Assembly (NCBI RefSeq): GCF_013408335.1
Contig: NZ_JACBZR010000001.1
Coordinates: 5,047,501 to 5,111,500 of the forward strand
Length of the DNA stretch: 64,000 nt
Direction of reading: 5' to 3'
From: Nocardioides panzhihuensis
Lineage (GTDB): Bacteria > Actinomycetota > Actinomycetes > Propionibacteriales > Nocardioidaceae
Each line of letters begins with the position of its first letter. Positions within the stretch are counted from its first letter, which is position 1. This document shows positions 8,234 through 16,675 of this stretch, piece after piece. Made by a program: the position numbers and the translations under genes. The notes below the pieces were generated by a model. That model worked only from the letters and a program-made list of their open reading frames with translations, was not told the origin of the DNA and did no database searches.

Positions 8234-9118
8234 TCAGGCGGTCTTGCGCTCGGGCTCCAGGGCTTCCTCGTCTGCTTCCCCGGGGATCGTTCCTACCTCG
8301 TCAGCCTCCTCCAGCGCGGGAAGGAAACGCGAGATCAGCACCTTGTAGGCACCGGCTCCGACGAGCGCGCCGAGCAGCGGACCGATGATCGGGATCCAGA
8401 AGTAGACGTCTCCGGCAGCGGTCACCCATGCCCCCTCGTAGCCGGTGAGGAAGGAAGCCAGCCGCGGCCCGAAGTCACGGGCAGGGTTGATGGCGTAACC
8501 GGCGTTGGTGCCCCAGGCCATGCCGATCCCGACGATCACGAACGCGATCGCGACCGGTGCGAACCAGGCGATCGGCGCGGAGTTCTTGGCATCGGTGATC
8601 GCCATGATCAGGAACAGCAGGATCGCGGTGCCGATCATCTGGTCGGCGAAGGCGGTGGTCAGGCTGATGCCCAGCGCCGCGTCGCCGTTGCCCGGAAGCG
8701 TGGAGAAGATGCCCTGAGTGGCGTGGGTGTGGCCGGGGTCGACGCTGGCGATCGCGTCGCCGTAGGCCGCTCGTACGATGAGGGCGGCGACGAAGGCACC
8801 GAGGACCTGGGCGATGCTGTAGGGCAGCACCTTGCGCCACTCGAAGTCGCTGAAGACGGCAAGCGCGAGACTGACGGCCGGGTTGAGGTGGGCGCCGCTG
8901 ATCCGTCCCGCGGTGTAGATGCCCAGCATCACCCCGATCCCCCAGGCCCAGGCGATCGAGTCGTGATCGCCCAGCCCGCCGTCGCCGGTCACGACCTGCG
9001 CGACCACTCCGACTCCGAACAGGATCAGGATCATCGTCCCGGCGAACTCGGCGCTGAGCTCTCCGATGAGCGTTCGACGTGCCGGTGAGGCGCCGCCCGA
9101 GGCGGTTGGTTCTGTCAT
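8234..9118 (-). CDS. glpF: Glycerol facilitator (aquaglyceroporin)
   Basis: Encodes 294 aa of the MIP family with six membrane spans. Both NPA boxes are present: [12 protein letters not shown] in the first half and [12 protein letters not shown] in the second, and the D after the second box marks the glycerol-permeable branch. The acidic C-terminal tail ([21 protein letters not shown]) is probably cytoplasmic. The ATG at 9118 follows AGGAGCAGCGC; the frame open to 9475 overlaps the divergent iclR gene and is rejected. It opens the leftward glpF-glpK unit and diverges from iclR, a usual layout for an IclR target. Confidence 0.95.
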   Translation of the reverse strand: MTEPTASGGASPARRTLIGELSAEFAGTMILILFGVGVVAQVVTGDGGLGDHDSIAWAWGIGVMLGIYTAGRISGAHLNPAVSLALAVFSDFEWRKVLPYSIAQVLGAFVAALIVRAAYGDAIASVDPGHTHATQGIFSTLPGNGDAALGISLTTAFADQMIGTAILLFLIMAITDAKNSAPIAWFAPVAIAFVIVGIGMAWGTNAGYAINPARDFGPRLASFLTGYEGAWVTAAGDVYFWIPIIGPLLGALVGAGAYKVLISRFLPALEEADEVGTIPGEADEEALEPERKTA

Positions 9119-9296
9119 GCGCTGCTCCTGCCGTGTGGGGTCTGGCGGACTCCAGCACGGTAGGGACGAGTGACACAGGTCACAACGGAGGCCGTTCGGC
9201 ATCGTCGAACGCTGGCTGTCTCGCGGGGTGGCACCGGCAGCCCCTGGACCGCCGAACCTCCGTTGGGTGATGTGCTCGGCCCCTACGCTTTTCCCG

Positions 9297-10067
9297 ATGT
9301 CTCGGACCGTGCAATCAGTCGAGCGGGCGGCTGCGCTGCTGCGCGCGCTCTCCGCCGCCAGCGAGCCGATGGCTCTCGGGGAGCTGGCGGTCGCCGTGGG
9401 GCTGGCCAAGCCGACGGCCCATGGGTTGCTGCGTACGTTGGCGGGGGCCGGCTTCGTCGACCAGGAGCCGGTCACCGGGCGCTACCTGGTGGGGTCGGGG
9501 CTGCTCCGTCTCGGATCCGTGACCCTGGATCTCAACGAGCTGCGCTCGGAGACGCTCAACTGGGTGGACACGCTGGCGGCTCGGACGGGCGAGGAGGCGC
9601 GGATCGCGGCCTACCGCGACGGCTCGGCGGTGGTGGCACACCACGTCTTCCGGGCAGGGCCGGGCGCGCAGGTGATGGACACCGGGAGGGCGCTTCCGCT
9701 GCATGCCACCGCGCTCGGGAAGGTGCTGGTCGCGTTCGATCCGGGCGCGGCCCGCAGCGTCGTCGGTCGGCGGCTGGACCGGTTGACCTTCCGGACGATC
9801 ACCGATCGCTCGGCGCTTCTCCGAGCGCTGGCGGACGCACGCGACACCGGGTGGGCCTCGGCCGTCTCCGAGGCGCGCCCCGAGCTGGCGGGGATCGCGG
9901 CGCCGGTTCGCGACCGGGGTGGGTACGTGGTGGCCGCGGTGGGCATCGCCGGACCGGTGCTGCGGCTGTGCGACTCACATGGGCGGCCGCGCTCGGATCT
10001 CGTCGAACAGGTCGTCGGTGTCTCCCGGTCGATCTCGCGGGCGCTCGGTCACGGCCGGGCCGCATGA
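9297..10067 (+). CDS. IclR family regulator (probable glycerol regulator)
   Basis: Encodes 256 aa. The N-terminal winged helix contains MALGELAVAVGLAKPTAHGLLRTLAGAGFV, and the C-terminal ligand-binding domain contains GRALPLHATALGKVLVA and the ARPELAGIAAPVRDRGGYVVAAVGIAGP segment typical of IclR. The ATG at 9297 lies 7 nt after a TACGCT -10 box, which fits a leaderless mRNA. It diverges from glpF-glpK and lies upstream of a second glpK, so control of glycerol use is likely, as for GylR of Streptomyces. The stop codon sits inside the first unit of an 80-bp tandem duplication. Confidence 0.9.
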   Translation: MSRTVQSVERAAALLRALSAASEPMALGELAVAVGLAKPTAHGLLRTLAGAGFVDQEPVTGRYLVGSGLLRLGSVTLDLNELRSETLNWVDTLAARTGEEARIAAYRDGSAVVAHHVFRAGPGAQVMDTGRALPLHATALGKVLVAFDPGAARSVVGRRLDRLTFRTITDRSALLRALADARDTGWASAVSEARPELAGIAAPVRDRGGYVVAAVGIAGPVLRLCDSHGRPRSDLVEQVVGVSRSISRALGHGRAA

Positions 10068-10223
10068 GCGAGCGTCAGCGAGCGACCATGGGCCTCAGGC
10101 CGACGACTCCGTATTCTCTGCTCTGCCCTACGGAGCCGGCGGCATGAGCGAGCGTCAGCGAGCGACCATGGGCCTCAGGCCGACGGCTCCGTATTCTCTG
10201 CTCTGCCCTACGGAGCCGGCGGC
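10064..10223 (+). repeat. 80-bp tandem duplication with embedded hairpins
   Basis: Two copies (10064-10143 and 10144-10223) differ at about one base (GACGACTCC versus GACGGCTCC). Each begins with ATGAGCGAGCGTCAGCGAG and ends with CGGAGCCGGCGGC. Each contains the inverted repeat CGGCTCCGTA ... TACGGAGCCG with a 15-nt loop; the first copy has one arm mismatch. The iclR stop codon is in copy 1, and the glpK2 ATG follows copy 2 at the position where a third unit would start. A terminator or attenuator function is an inference. Confidence 0.9.
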
Positions 10224-11726
10224 ATGAACCTTCCTCGCTATGTGGCCGCGCTGGACCAGGGGACGACCTCGACCAGATGCATGCTCTTCGACCGCGAGGG
10301 CCGGATGGTCTCGCTGGCACAGCGGGAGCACCATCAGCACTATCCGCGCGCGGGCTGGGTCGAGCACGACCCCATGGAGATCTGGGACATCGTCTGCCGG
10401 GTCGTGCCGGAGGCGCTCGCGGACGCCGGGGCGTCTGCCTCTCAGGTCGTCGGGCTCGGGATCACCAACCAGCGTGAGACGACGCTGGTGTGGGACCGGC
10501 ACACCGGCCGGCCGGTCCACAACGCGATCGTGTGGCAGGACACGAGGTCGTCCGCGGTGCTGCCCGCTGTCGCCGCCGACATGCCGGAGGCGGAGATCCA
10601 GGCTCGGTGCGGGCTGCCGCTGGTGACGTACTTCTCCGGGCCGAAGGTGCGCTGGCTGCTCGACTCGTCTCCCTCCTTGCGGGAGCGGGCGGAGCGCGGG
10701 GAGCTCCTTTTCGGGACGATGGACTCGTGGCTGGTCTGGAACCTGACCGGCGGCGTTGCCGGCGGGATGCACGTCACCGACGTGACCAACGCCAGCCGCA
10801 CGATGCTGATGAACCTCAGCACGCTCGACTGGGATCCGGAGCTGCTGGCGGCCATGCGGGTCCCGCGGTCGATGCTGCCCGAGATCCGGCCGACGGTCTC
10901 CTCGTTCGGCACCACCGTCGCGCCGATCCCCGGGATCCCGGTGACGGCGGTGATCGGTGATCAGCAGGCCGCGCTGTTCGGGCAGGCGGGGTTCGACCGC
11001 GGCGACGCGAAGTGCACCTTCGGGACGGGCGGGTTCCTGCTCCTCAACACCGGTTCCACCCCGGTGCGCTCGCAGCACGGGCTGATCACGACGGTCGCGC
11101 ATGCGATGGAGGGCGAGCCGGTGGCGTACGCCCTGGAGGGATCGATCGCGGTCGCCGGAGCGCTCGTGCAGTGGTTCCGCGACGGCCTCGGGCTGATCCG
11201 CTCGGCCGCCGAGGTCGAGACCCAGGCGCTGACGGTGACCGACAACGGTGGTTGCTACATCGTCCCGGCGTTCACCGGGCTGTACGCACCGCACTGGGAG
11301 CCCGATGCGCGCGGCGTGATCGTCGGGCTGACGTCGTACGTCACCAAGGCTCACCTGTGTCGCGCCGTCCTCGAGGCCACCGCCTGGCAGACCCGCGAGG
11401 TCATCGACGCGATGAACGCCGACTCCTCGGTGCCGCTGACCCGGTTGGCGGTCGACGGCGGGATGACCGCCGACAACCTCCTCATGCAGACCATCGCCGA
11501 CTTCCTCGACATCCCCGTCGTGCGGCCGATGGTCGCCGAGACGGTCTCCCGTGGAGCCGCCTACGCGGCCGGCCTCGGTGCCGGCTACTGGCCCGACCGG
11601 CAGGTCCTGCGGCGGCACTGGCGACGGGCGGCCGAGTGGCGGCCTGCGATGTCGGCCGCCGCGCGGGAGGCGGAGCTCGCTCGGTGGCGGCGGGCGGTCG
11701 AGCTCGCGATCGGGTGGGGTGCCTAG
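10224..11726 (+). CDS. glpK: Glycerol kinase (copy 2)
   Basis: Encodes 500 aa with the same landmarks as copy 1: [37 protein letters not shown] and VDGGMTADNLLMQTIADFL. The two proteins are clearly paralogous but diverged along their length, so this is an old duplication or an independently acquired gene. It lies downstream of iclR on the same strand across the duplicated 80-bp element. Its 3' end overlaps the convergent ArsR gene by 4 nt. One copy may serve basal use and the other induced use, which the sequence alone cannot decide. Confidence 0.95.
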   Translation: MNLPRYVAALDQGTTSTRCMLFDREGRMVSLAQREHHQHYPRAGWVEHDPMEIWDIVCRVVPEALADAGASASQVVGLGITNQRETTLVWDRHTGRPVHNAIVWQDTRSSAVLPAVAADMPEAEIQARCGLPLVTYFSGPKVRWLLDSSPSLRERAERGELLFGTMDSWLVWNLTGGVAGGMHVTDVTNASRTMLMNLSTLDWDPELLAAMRVPRSMLPEIRPTVSSFGTTVAPIPGIPVTAVIGDQQAALFGQAGFDRGDAKCTFGTGGFLLLNTGSTPVRSQHGLITTVAHAMEGEPVAYALEGSIAVAGALVQWFRDGLGLIRSAAEVETQALTVTDNGGCYIVPAFTGLYAPHWEPDARGVIVGLTSYVTKAHLCRAVLEATAWQTREVIDAMNADSSVPLTRLAVDGGMTADNLLMQTIADFLDIPVVRPMVAETVSRGAAYAAGLGAGYWPDRQVLRRHWRRAAEWRPAMSAAAREAELARWRRAVELAIGWGA

Positions 11727-12070
11727 GTTCGGCTGTCGGAGCCTCCCTTGTCCGGGGATTCGGCGAGGGTCTTGAGAGCGCGGAGTCTGGCGTCCCAGGC
11801 GTTGCCGATGCGGTCGAGCTCGTGCGCGAGGGCATTGAGACGGGAGCCGAGGGCGGCATAGACGACCTCGCGGCCGCGGCGCTCGGCGGTGACGAGGCCG
11901 GCTTCGGAGAGTACGTCGAGGTGCTTGACGATCGCCTGGCGGCTGACCGGGAGCACCCGAGCCAGGGCGGAGGCGGACATCGCCTCCTGCCCCAGCCGGG
12001 TGAGGATGTCCCAGCGAGTCTGGTCGCCGAGCGCCGCGCACATCTCGGGGAGGGTCGGCGTCGTGCTCAC
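11723..12070 (-). CDS. ArsR family regulator (SRPBCC-linked)
   Basis: Encodes 115 aa. The winged helix-turn-helix contains ALGDQTRWDILTRLGQEAMSASALARVLPVSRQAIVKHLDVL, then a wing (AERRGREVVYAAL). No metal-binding cysteine pair is present in the recognition helix, so it is not a classical metal sensor. It starts inside the stop of the upstream SRPBCC gene (4-nt ATGA overlap); ArsR plus AHSA1-type SRPBCC is a widespread coupled pair of unknown physiological role in actinobacteria. Confidence 0.9.
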   Translation of the reverse strand: MSTTPTLPEMCAALGDQTRWDILTRLGQEAMSASALARVLPVSRQAIVKHLDVLSEAGLVTAERRGREVVYAALGSRLNALAHELDRIGNAWDARLRALKTLAESPDKGGSDSRT

Positions 12071-12546
12071 GCACGCGCCTCGGCGTACGCCTTGGCCGCC
12101 TCGAGCTCCACGGCCCAGCCGTTGTCGTTCCCCTCGCGCTCCTTGAGCCAGATCGCGGGGTCCTCGGACAGGGCGGAGAAACCGCTCTCCAAGACCTTGA
12201 GGGTCACCCCGCCGGCCGGCTTCTCCTCGATCCAGAACTCCACCGAGGTGCCCTCCGTGACGCCGCGGGAAGGGGTGCCGAGCCAGCGGAAGGCGGCGTA
12301 GCGCGGCTCGTCGAGCTCGATCGTCCGGAACCGGAACTCGCCCATCGTCGGGTGGGTGACCACGGCGATCTCGGTGCCGTCATCGGCGGTCTCGACGCGG
12401 GTGTCGGGATCGTCGAGGACGGCGCCGTCGTTGACGTACCACCCCGGGCGGGTGATCAGGGACCAGACCTTCTCGGCGCTGGCGTCGATGTCGATCTGCC
12501 GGCTGATGCTGTCGAGCTCGGCGAGCTCTTCGGTGGTGTGAACCAT
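12067..12546 (-). CDS. SRPBCC (AHSA1/START-like) domain protein
   Basis: Encodes 159 aa. It has the SRPBCC pattern ISRQIDIDASAEKVWSLITRPGWYVND at the N-terminus, a central FRTIELDEPRYAAFRW, and a C-terminal helix WLKEREGNDNGWAVELEAAKAYAEA that would cap a hydrophobic cavity. Members bind lipophilic ligands or act as chaperone cofactors. It is the first gene of the coupled pair with the ArsR regulator. Function beyond the fold is unknown. Confidence 0.88.
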   Translation of the reverse strand: MVHTTEELAELDSISRQIDIDASAEKVWSLITRPGWYVNDGAVLDDPDTRVETADDGTEIAVVTHPTMGEFRFRTIELDEPRYAAFRWLGTPSRGVTEGTSVEFWIEEKPAGGVTLKVLESGFSALSEDPAIWLKEREGNDNGWAVELEAAKAYAEARA

Positions 12547-12576
12547 GGGTCCTCCTCGGATAGCGAAAGTGCAACT

Positions 12577-13662
12577 TCAGTGTTGCATTTCCGGCATCAA
12601 CTTGCAACCATCCGATTGCAGAACTGGCGGGGCGTGGACGAACAGCCGGACCGTTCCGTACGCAGCGGCGAGCCAGCCTGCCAACAGACCGAGCGTCGCG
12701 ATCCCGGCACCGACCTCGAAGAGCGCCAGGCCGGTCGCGGCGGCGAGGGCGCTGGTGCCCGTGGCCACGGTCCCGATCGGGAACGTGAACGACCACCAGG
12801 TCGGAGCCACCGGCAGACCCTCGCGGATCTGACGCACGGTCAGTGCGAGCGCCAGGACGGTCCACAGGACCGTGAAGCCCCACACCGGCACGCCGTAGAG
12901 CACCGCGAGCATGCTGAGCGCGTGGCCGTAGTCGGGGACGACCGAGGGCGCGAGCGCACCGAGGTGGTGGACGGCCGTGGTGGACTGCCCCAGGAAGCCG
13001 AGCACTATCCATACGGTGGGCAACGCCGCCGGCGCGAGGGGGCCGTGGCGGACGAGGCGCTGCCAGAGCTGGTTGAGCACGAGGAGGCCGGCGATGACGG
13101 TCAGGCCGAAGAAGGCGTAGCAGAGGACCAGGAGCGTCTCGCGGGGCTGCCCGGCCGGGAGGTATGGCACCAGCGCGGCACCGGTTGTCGCCGAGACCAT
13201 CGGTGGCACGACCGGCATCAACCAGCCACCGGTGGCGCTGTCGTCGGCGACCGCGTGGCGGGTGATCGCCCGGTAGGGCACGGCGACCGCAGTCCAGAGG
13301 CCGAGGAGCGTGCCAACGGTCCACAGCACCGAACCGAGCGCAACTGCCGCCGCGGGACCGAGGATCCGTTCGCCGACACCGACCGCGCCCGCGCCGACGG
13401 TCATCAGCGCCATGGCCGGGGCTCCGTAGAAGTGGGACATCACCGGGTCGTCGTAGTGGTGGCGAAGCAGCGAGCGCTCCTGCCGGATGCTGAGCAGCAT
13501 CACCGTCACCGTGACCGCCAGGAGAAGGCCCGCCGCCAGCCAGAACGCCAGCGCGACCGGCATCGCTCCCGACAGGCGGAAGGGAAGACCAGGAATGACG
13601 ACGGCGACGATGCCGGTGCCCATGGTGGCGGCGTACCAGTTGGGACCGTATGGAAGCCTCAT
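12577..13662 (-). CDS. TDT/SLAC1-family membrane transporter
   Basis: Encodes 361 aa with about ten predicted membrane spans, beginning MRLPYGPNWYAATMGTGIVAVVIPGL, the PxWFxxxMGTG-like entry typical of the TehA/SLAC1/Mae1 family of anion channels and dicarboxylate or sulfite carriers. SHFYGAPAMALMTVG in the next third is also characteristic. The ATG at 13662 is the first in front of this conserved segment. The divergent LysR regulator and the palindromes between the genes suggest substrate-responsive control. The substrate cannot be read from sequence. Confidence 0.87.
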   Translation of the reverse strand: MRLPYGPNWYAATMGTGIVAVVIPGLPFRLSGAMPVALAFWLAAGLLLAVTVTVMLLSIRQERSLLRHHYDDPVMSHFYGAPAMALMTVGAGAVGVGERILGPAAAVALGSVLWTVGTLLGLWTAVAVPYRAITRHAVADDSATGGWLMPVVPPMVSATTGAALVPYLPAGQPRETLLVLCYAFFGLTVIAGLLVLNQLWQRLVRHGPLAPAALPTVWIVLGFLGQSTTAVHHLGALAPSVVPDYGHALSMLAVLYGVPVWGFTVLWTVLALALTVRQIREGLPVAPTWWSFTFPIGTVATGTSALAAATGLALFEVGAGIATLGLLAGWLAAAYGTVRLFVHAPPVLQSDGCKLMPEMQH

Positions 13663-13709
13663 ACATCCATGCTCGGCGGCTGCGTGAGACGCCGGTAGAG
13701 CCCGTGCAA

Positions 13710-13733
13710 CTGTGGATCCACAGGGATACCCTG
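13710..13733. promoter_or_regulatory. Overlapping palindromes in the LysR/transporter intergenic region
   Basis: CTGTGGATCCACAG (13710-13723) is a perfect 14-bp palindrome and is followed at once by CAGGG-ATA-CCCTG (13721-13733). The second covers a TACCCT -10 box (13727-13732) located 6 nt before the LysR start. Together they are good candidates for the autoregulatory LysR operator. Confidence 0.55.
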
Positions 13734-13738
13734 TGACC

Positions 13739-14626
13739 ATGCTCCCTGACATCCCGTCGCTGCGCCTGCTCGCCGACGTCTCCCGGCTGGGCAGCATCGG
13801 CGCCGCGGGTCGCGCCGTGGGCATCTCGCAGCAGTCGGCCTCGGAGCGGCTGCAGGCGATGGAGACCCAGGTCGGTCTGGTGCTCGTGCAGCGGGCTCAT
13901 CGCGGGTCGGCGCTGACCCAGGCGGGGAAACTGTTGGTCGAATGGTCCGCCGACCTGCTCGAACGCGCCGACGAGATCGAGAACGCCCTGCAGACGCTGC
14001 GCCGGGGCCGATCCGACGAGCTGCACGTGCATGCCTCGATGACGACCGCGGAGTACCTGCTCCCCCGCTGGCTCGTGCGGCTGCGGCAGCAGCGACGGGT
14101 CGCGGTGAGCCTTCGGGCCGCGAACTCCGAGGACGTCGTCGCCGCGGTGCGTCAGGGAGACGCGGACCTGGGATTCGTGGAGGGCCCGATCGACACCGAC
14201 GGACTCTCCACCGCAGGGGTAGGGGTCGACGACCTCGTGCTGGTCGCGGCGCCCGATGATCGCTGGTCCCGTCGCCGCGCCGGGATCAGCCCGCAGGAGC
14301 TCGCGACCCGTCCACTGACGTGCCGCGAGCACGGATCCGGTACGCGCGCGGTCGTGGAGTCCGCGCTGGCAGCCGCGGGTGGGCGACTGGCAGATCCCGA
14401 GGTGGAGTTCGCGACGAACGCCACGATCCTCGCCTCCGTACGTGCCGGCGGGTCGCCGGCGTTCGTGTCGAGCCGGGCGGCCCAGGCCGACATCGACCTG
14501 GGCACCCTCGTCCGTGTGCCCGTGGCAGAGCTGGACCTGTCCCGCGAGTTCCGGGCCGTATGGGTCGGCGGCGCGCGCCCACCCGCCGGCCCCGTACGCG
14601 ATCTCCTCGGGATCGCCGGCGCCTGA
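13739..14626 (+). CDS. LysR family regulator
   Basis: Encodes 295 aa. The N-terminal helix-turn-helix is LRLLADVSRLGSIGAAGRAVGISQQSASERLQAMETQVGLVLVQR, followed by a linker helix and a periplasmic-binding-protein-like effector domain (ELHVHASMTTAEYLLPRWL, LGFVEGPID, LVLVAAPDD). The ATG at 13739 lies 6 nt after a TACCCT box, so the mRNA is probably leaderless. It diverges from the TDT carrier, its probable target. Confidence 0.92.
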   Translation: MLPDIPSLRLLADVSRLGSIGAAGRAVGISQQSASERLQAMETQVGLVLVQRAHRGSALTQAGKLLVEWSADLLERADEIENALQTLRRGRSDELHVHASMTTAEYLLPRWLVRLRQQRRVAVSLRAANSEDVVAAVRQGDADLGFVEGPIDTDGLSTAGVGVDDLVLVAAPDDRWSRRRAGISPQELATRPLTCREHGSGTRAVVESALAAAGGRLADPEVEFATNATILASVRAGGSPAFVSSRAAQADIDLGTLVRVPVAELDLSREFRAVWVGGARPPAGPVRDLLGIAGA

Positions 14627-14686
14627 GCACGGACCGACGCTTGTCGGCCAGAGCCGTCAGAAGCTGTCGGGAGCTGGCGGGAGCTG

Positions 14687-15154
14687 TCAGCTGCCCTCCC
14701 CCACGCCGGCCCCAGGCCCCGGGAGGATCTCGATCTCGGAGGCGTCCATCTCCTCGCCACACTCGGAGCAGTGCACCGCCGCGTGGCAGAGCTCACCGCA
14801 GCCTCGGTGGCGATGGAGCACCGGCGGACCGTCCTCGCCCGCGAGCCACCGATCACCCCAACGCCGCATGACCAGGAGTACGTCGCACAGCTCGACCCCC
14901 TTCTGGAGCAGTGCGTACTCGTAGCGTGGGGGACGCTCGGAGTACTGCCGCCGCTCGAGTACACCATTCTCGACCAGCCAGGCGAGCCGTTGCGTCAACA
15001 CCTTGCTGGAGATGCCCAGGTCGGTCCGGATCTGCTCGAACCGGGTCATCCCGACCAAGATGTCGCGCAGGATCAACGGCGTCCACGGCTCTCCGAAGAC
15101 GTCGAGCGTACGCGCGATCGAGCAGTTCATCTCGGCGAAGTTCGTGCGTTGCAT
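14687..15154 (-). CDS. HxlR family regulator with C-terminal Cys/His motif
   Basis: Encodes 155 aa. The winged helix has the HxlR pattern CSIARTLDVFGEPWTPLILRDILVGMTRFEQI and LGISSKVLTQRLAWLVENGVLERRQY. The C-terminal extension has HRHRGCGELCHAAVHCSECGEEM, with Cys/His residues that could bind zinc or sense redox state, as in the longer HxlR proteins. The start lies 6 nt after TAGCCT (leaderless). CTTCC-TTGAG-GGAAG at 15176-15190 between it and the divergent PNPOx gene is a candidate operator. Confidence 0.88.
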   Translation of the reverse strand: MQRTNFAEMNCSIARTLDVFGEPWTPLILRDILVGMTRFEQIRTDLGISSKVLTQRLAWLVENGVLERRQYSERPPRYEYALLQKGVELCDVLLVMRRWGDRWLAGEDGPPVLHRHRGCGELCHAAVHCSECGEEMDASEIEILPGPGAGVGEGS

Positions 15155-15243
15155 GGTGCCAGGCTAATCGCATCCCTTCCTTGAGGGAAGTGAGTGTGTT
15201 AGCGTCTCGAGCCTAGTCAGTTCCCTGAAGAGATGGAGCAGCC

Positions 15244-15789
15244 ATGTCAGAGACCGCCCCGACCCGGGCCGCGAACATCACCGAGACCTGGGACGACAAC
15301 GCGCTGACGCGAGGCGAGCCCACGAACGTGATCCCGTGGGAGGACGTACGCGATCGCGTCGCCGACGCCGGTGACTTCTGGGCGACGACGGTGCGGGCGA
15401 CCGGCGCACCGCATGTCCGCCCGGTCTTCGCGGTGTGGGTCGACGGGCTGCTGGTGTCGACCACCAACGGCACCCGAGCCAAGGCGCGCAACCTGGAGTC
15501 CAACCCGTTCATGTCCTTCTCGACACGGGCCGACGGCATCGACGTGATCATCGAGGGTCGCGCGGCCTTCGTGACCGACGACGGGCTGCTGGGTCGGATC
15601 GCCGAGGCGTACGGGACCAAGTACGGCTGGCCGCTGACACTCCGTGATGACAAGGCGTACGACGCGCCCTTCGCCGCCCCGGCCGCCGGTCCGCCTCCGT
15701 TCCGGCCGTACGCCGTGACACCTGAGGTCGTCTACGCGATGGGCGTCACCGACGAGCTCGCACCGAAGACCACGAAGTACGTCTTCTGA
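15244..15789 (+). CDS. Pyridoxamine 5'-phosphate oxidase-family protein
   Basis: Encodes 181 aa with a split-barrel FMN-binding fold: TTVRATGAPHVRPVFAVWVDGLLVSTTNGTRAKARNLESNPFMSF and a following strand VIIEGRAAFV. These are hallmarks of the general-stress/PNPOx group, which uses FMN or F420 to reduce or bind small molecules. A GGAGCAGCC ribosome-binding site precedes the ATG. It diverges from the HxlR regulator, which commonly controls such flavoenzymes in response to electrophiles or drugs. The substrate is unknown. Confidence 0.88.
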   Translation: MSETAPTRAANITETWDDNALTRGEPTNVIPWEDVRDRVADAGDFWATTVRATGAPHVRPVFAVWVDGLLVSTTNGTRAKARNLESNPFMSFSTRADGIDVIIEGRAAFVTDDGLLGRIAEAYGTKYGWPLTLRDDKAYDAPFAAPAAGPPPFRPYAVTPEVVYAMGVTDELAPKTTKYVF

Positions 15790-15835
15790 CGCTCGGTCGA
15801 GGCCTGGTCCTGCTGCTCAGGCTCCGTACGAGCCT

Positions 15836-16609
15836 CTACTTCTCGATCCGCTCGAGCTGGGTCCAGCCGGTCCAGCCCCGCTTCTCGACCAGACGCATGA
15901 GGTCGCGGGCGACGGGGATCTGCTCGACGAACATCGAGTCGAGCAGGGCGACGAGCTCAGGCGGCATGGCCTGGTCGGCTTCGGCGAAGGCCTTCCAGTC
16001 TTCGGGCGAGACTGCTTCGACCTGGGAGACGATCCGGTCGGCGATGGACTCCAGGCGGGGGTCGCCGGGCTTCCAGTCGAGCATCGCCACCAGCTCCCGG
16101 TAGGTCTCGACGACGTCCGGGTCGTCCAGCTGGCCGACCTTGCTGCGCATGAACGCTTCCATGCTCTGCGGCTGCTGGGCGGCGACGAGGATCCAGGCGT
16201 CGCGCTCGCCCTCGATCATCCGCTCGGGAATGCCGAGCTCGCGCATCCGCTCCAGGTAGGCGACCGCCTCAGGCGGGAGGGCGAGCCCGTCGCCGTGGAC
16301 GAGGCGGGCGATCCGCTCGCGGTGACCCTGAAGCTCGCGGATCTCGAGCCGGAGGCGCTTGTCGATCTCGGCGACCGCCAACTTGAAATCGTCGTCGCCG
16401 GCGTCCAGCAGCTCCTTGACACGGGAGAGCGGGACGCCGGCGTCGGCGAGAATGCGGATCTTGATCAGGTCCACGACGGCGGCGGCGTCGTAGCTGCGGT
16501 AGCCGGAGTGGTCACGTTCGGGCTCCAGCAGCAAGCCTTTGGCGTGATAATGACGCACTGCCCGGACGGTGACTCCGGCGGCGGCTGCCACCTGGCTGAT
16601 CGTGAGCAT
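15836..16609 (-). CDS. MerR/TipA-like regulator
   Basis: Encodes 257 aa. The N-terminus (MLTISQVAAAAGVTVRAVRHYHAKGLL) is a MerR DNA-binding domain, followed by SGYRSYDAAAVVDLIKIRILADAGVPLSRVKELLD and a coiled region. The long C-terminal half (residues ~115-257) is helical and Trp/Met-rich, like ligand pockets of multidrug sensors. It lies 66 bp downstream of drrAB on the same strand, so it may be the last gene of the exporter operon and its regulator. The short hairpin AGGCTC-CGTAC-GAGCCT (15819-15835) overlaps its stop. Confidence 0.88.
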   Translation of the reverse strand: MLTISQVAAAAGVTVRAVRHYHAKGLLLEPERDHSGYRSYDAAAVVDLIKIRILADAGVPLSRVKELLDAGDDDFKLAVAEIDKRLRLEIRELQGHRERIARLVHGDGLALPPEAVAYLERMRELGIPERMIEGERDAWILVAAQQPQSMEAFMRSKVGQLDDPDVVETYRELVAMLDWKPGDPRLESIADRIVSQVEAVSPEDWKAFAEADQAMPPELVALLDSMFVEQIPVARDLMRLVEKRGWTGWTQLERIEK

Positions 16610-16675
16610 TGCCGAATAGTGGCAACGAACCGCATCGCTGTCATCGCTTTTGAATTTCGTGCTGCTGCCGGTCCG

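Noticed and set aside
10155-12074. Minus-strand ORF of 639 codons opposite glpK2
   Set aside because: It is the antisense of the glycerol kinase and ArsR region. The Arg/Asp/His-rich composition is typical of a shadow.
12352-13698. Plus-strand ORF of 448 codons opposite the TDT carrier
   Set aside because: It is extremely rich in Arg, Asp, Gln and His with no motif; the minus strand encodes a normal membrane carrier.
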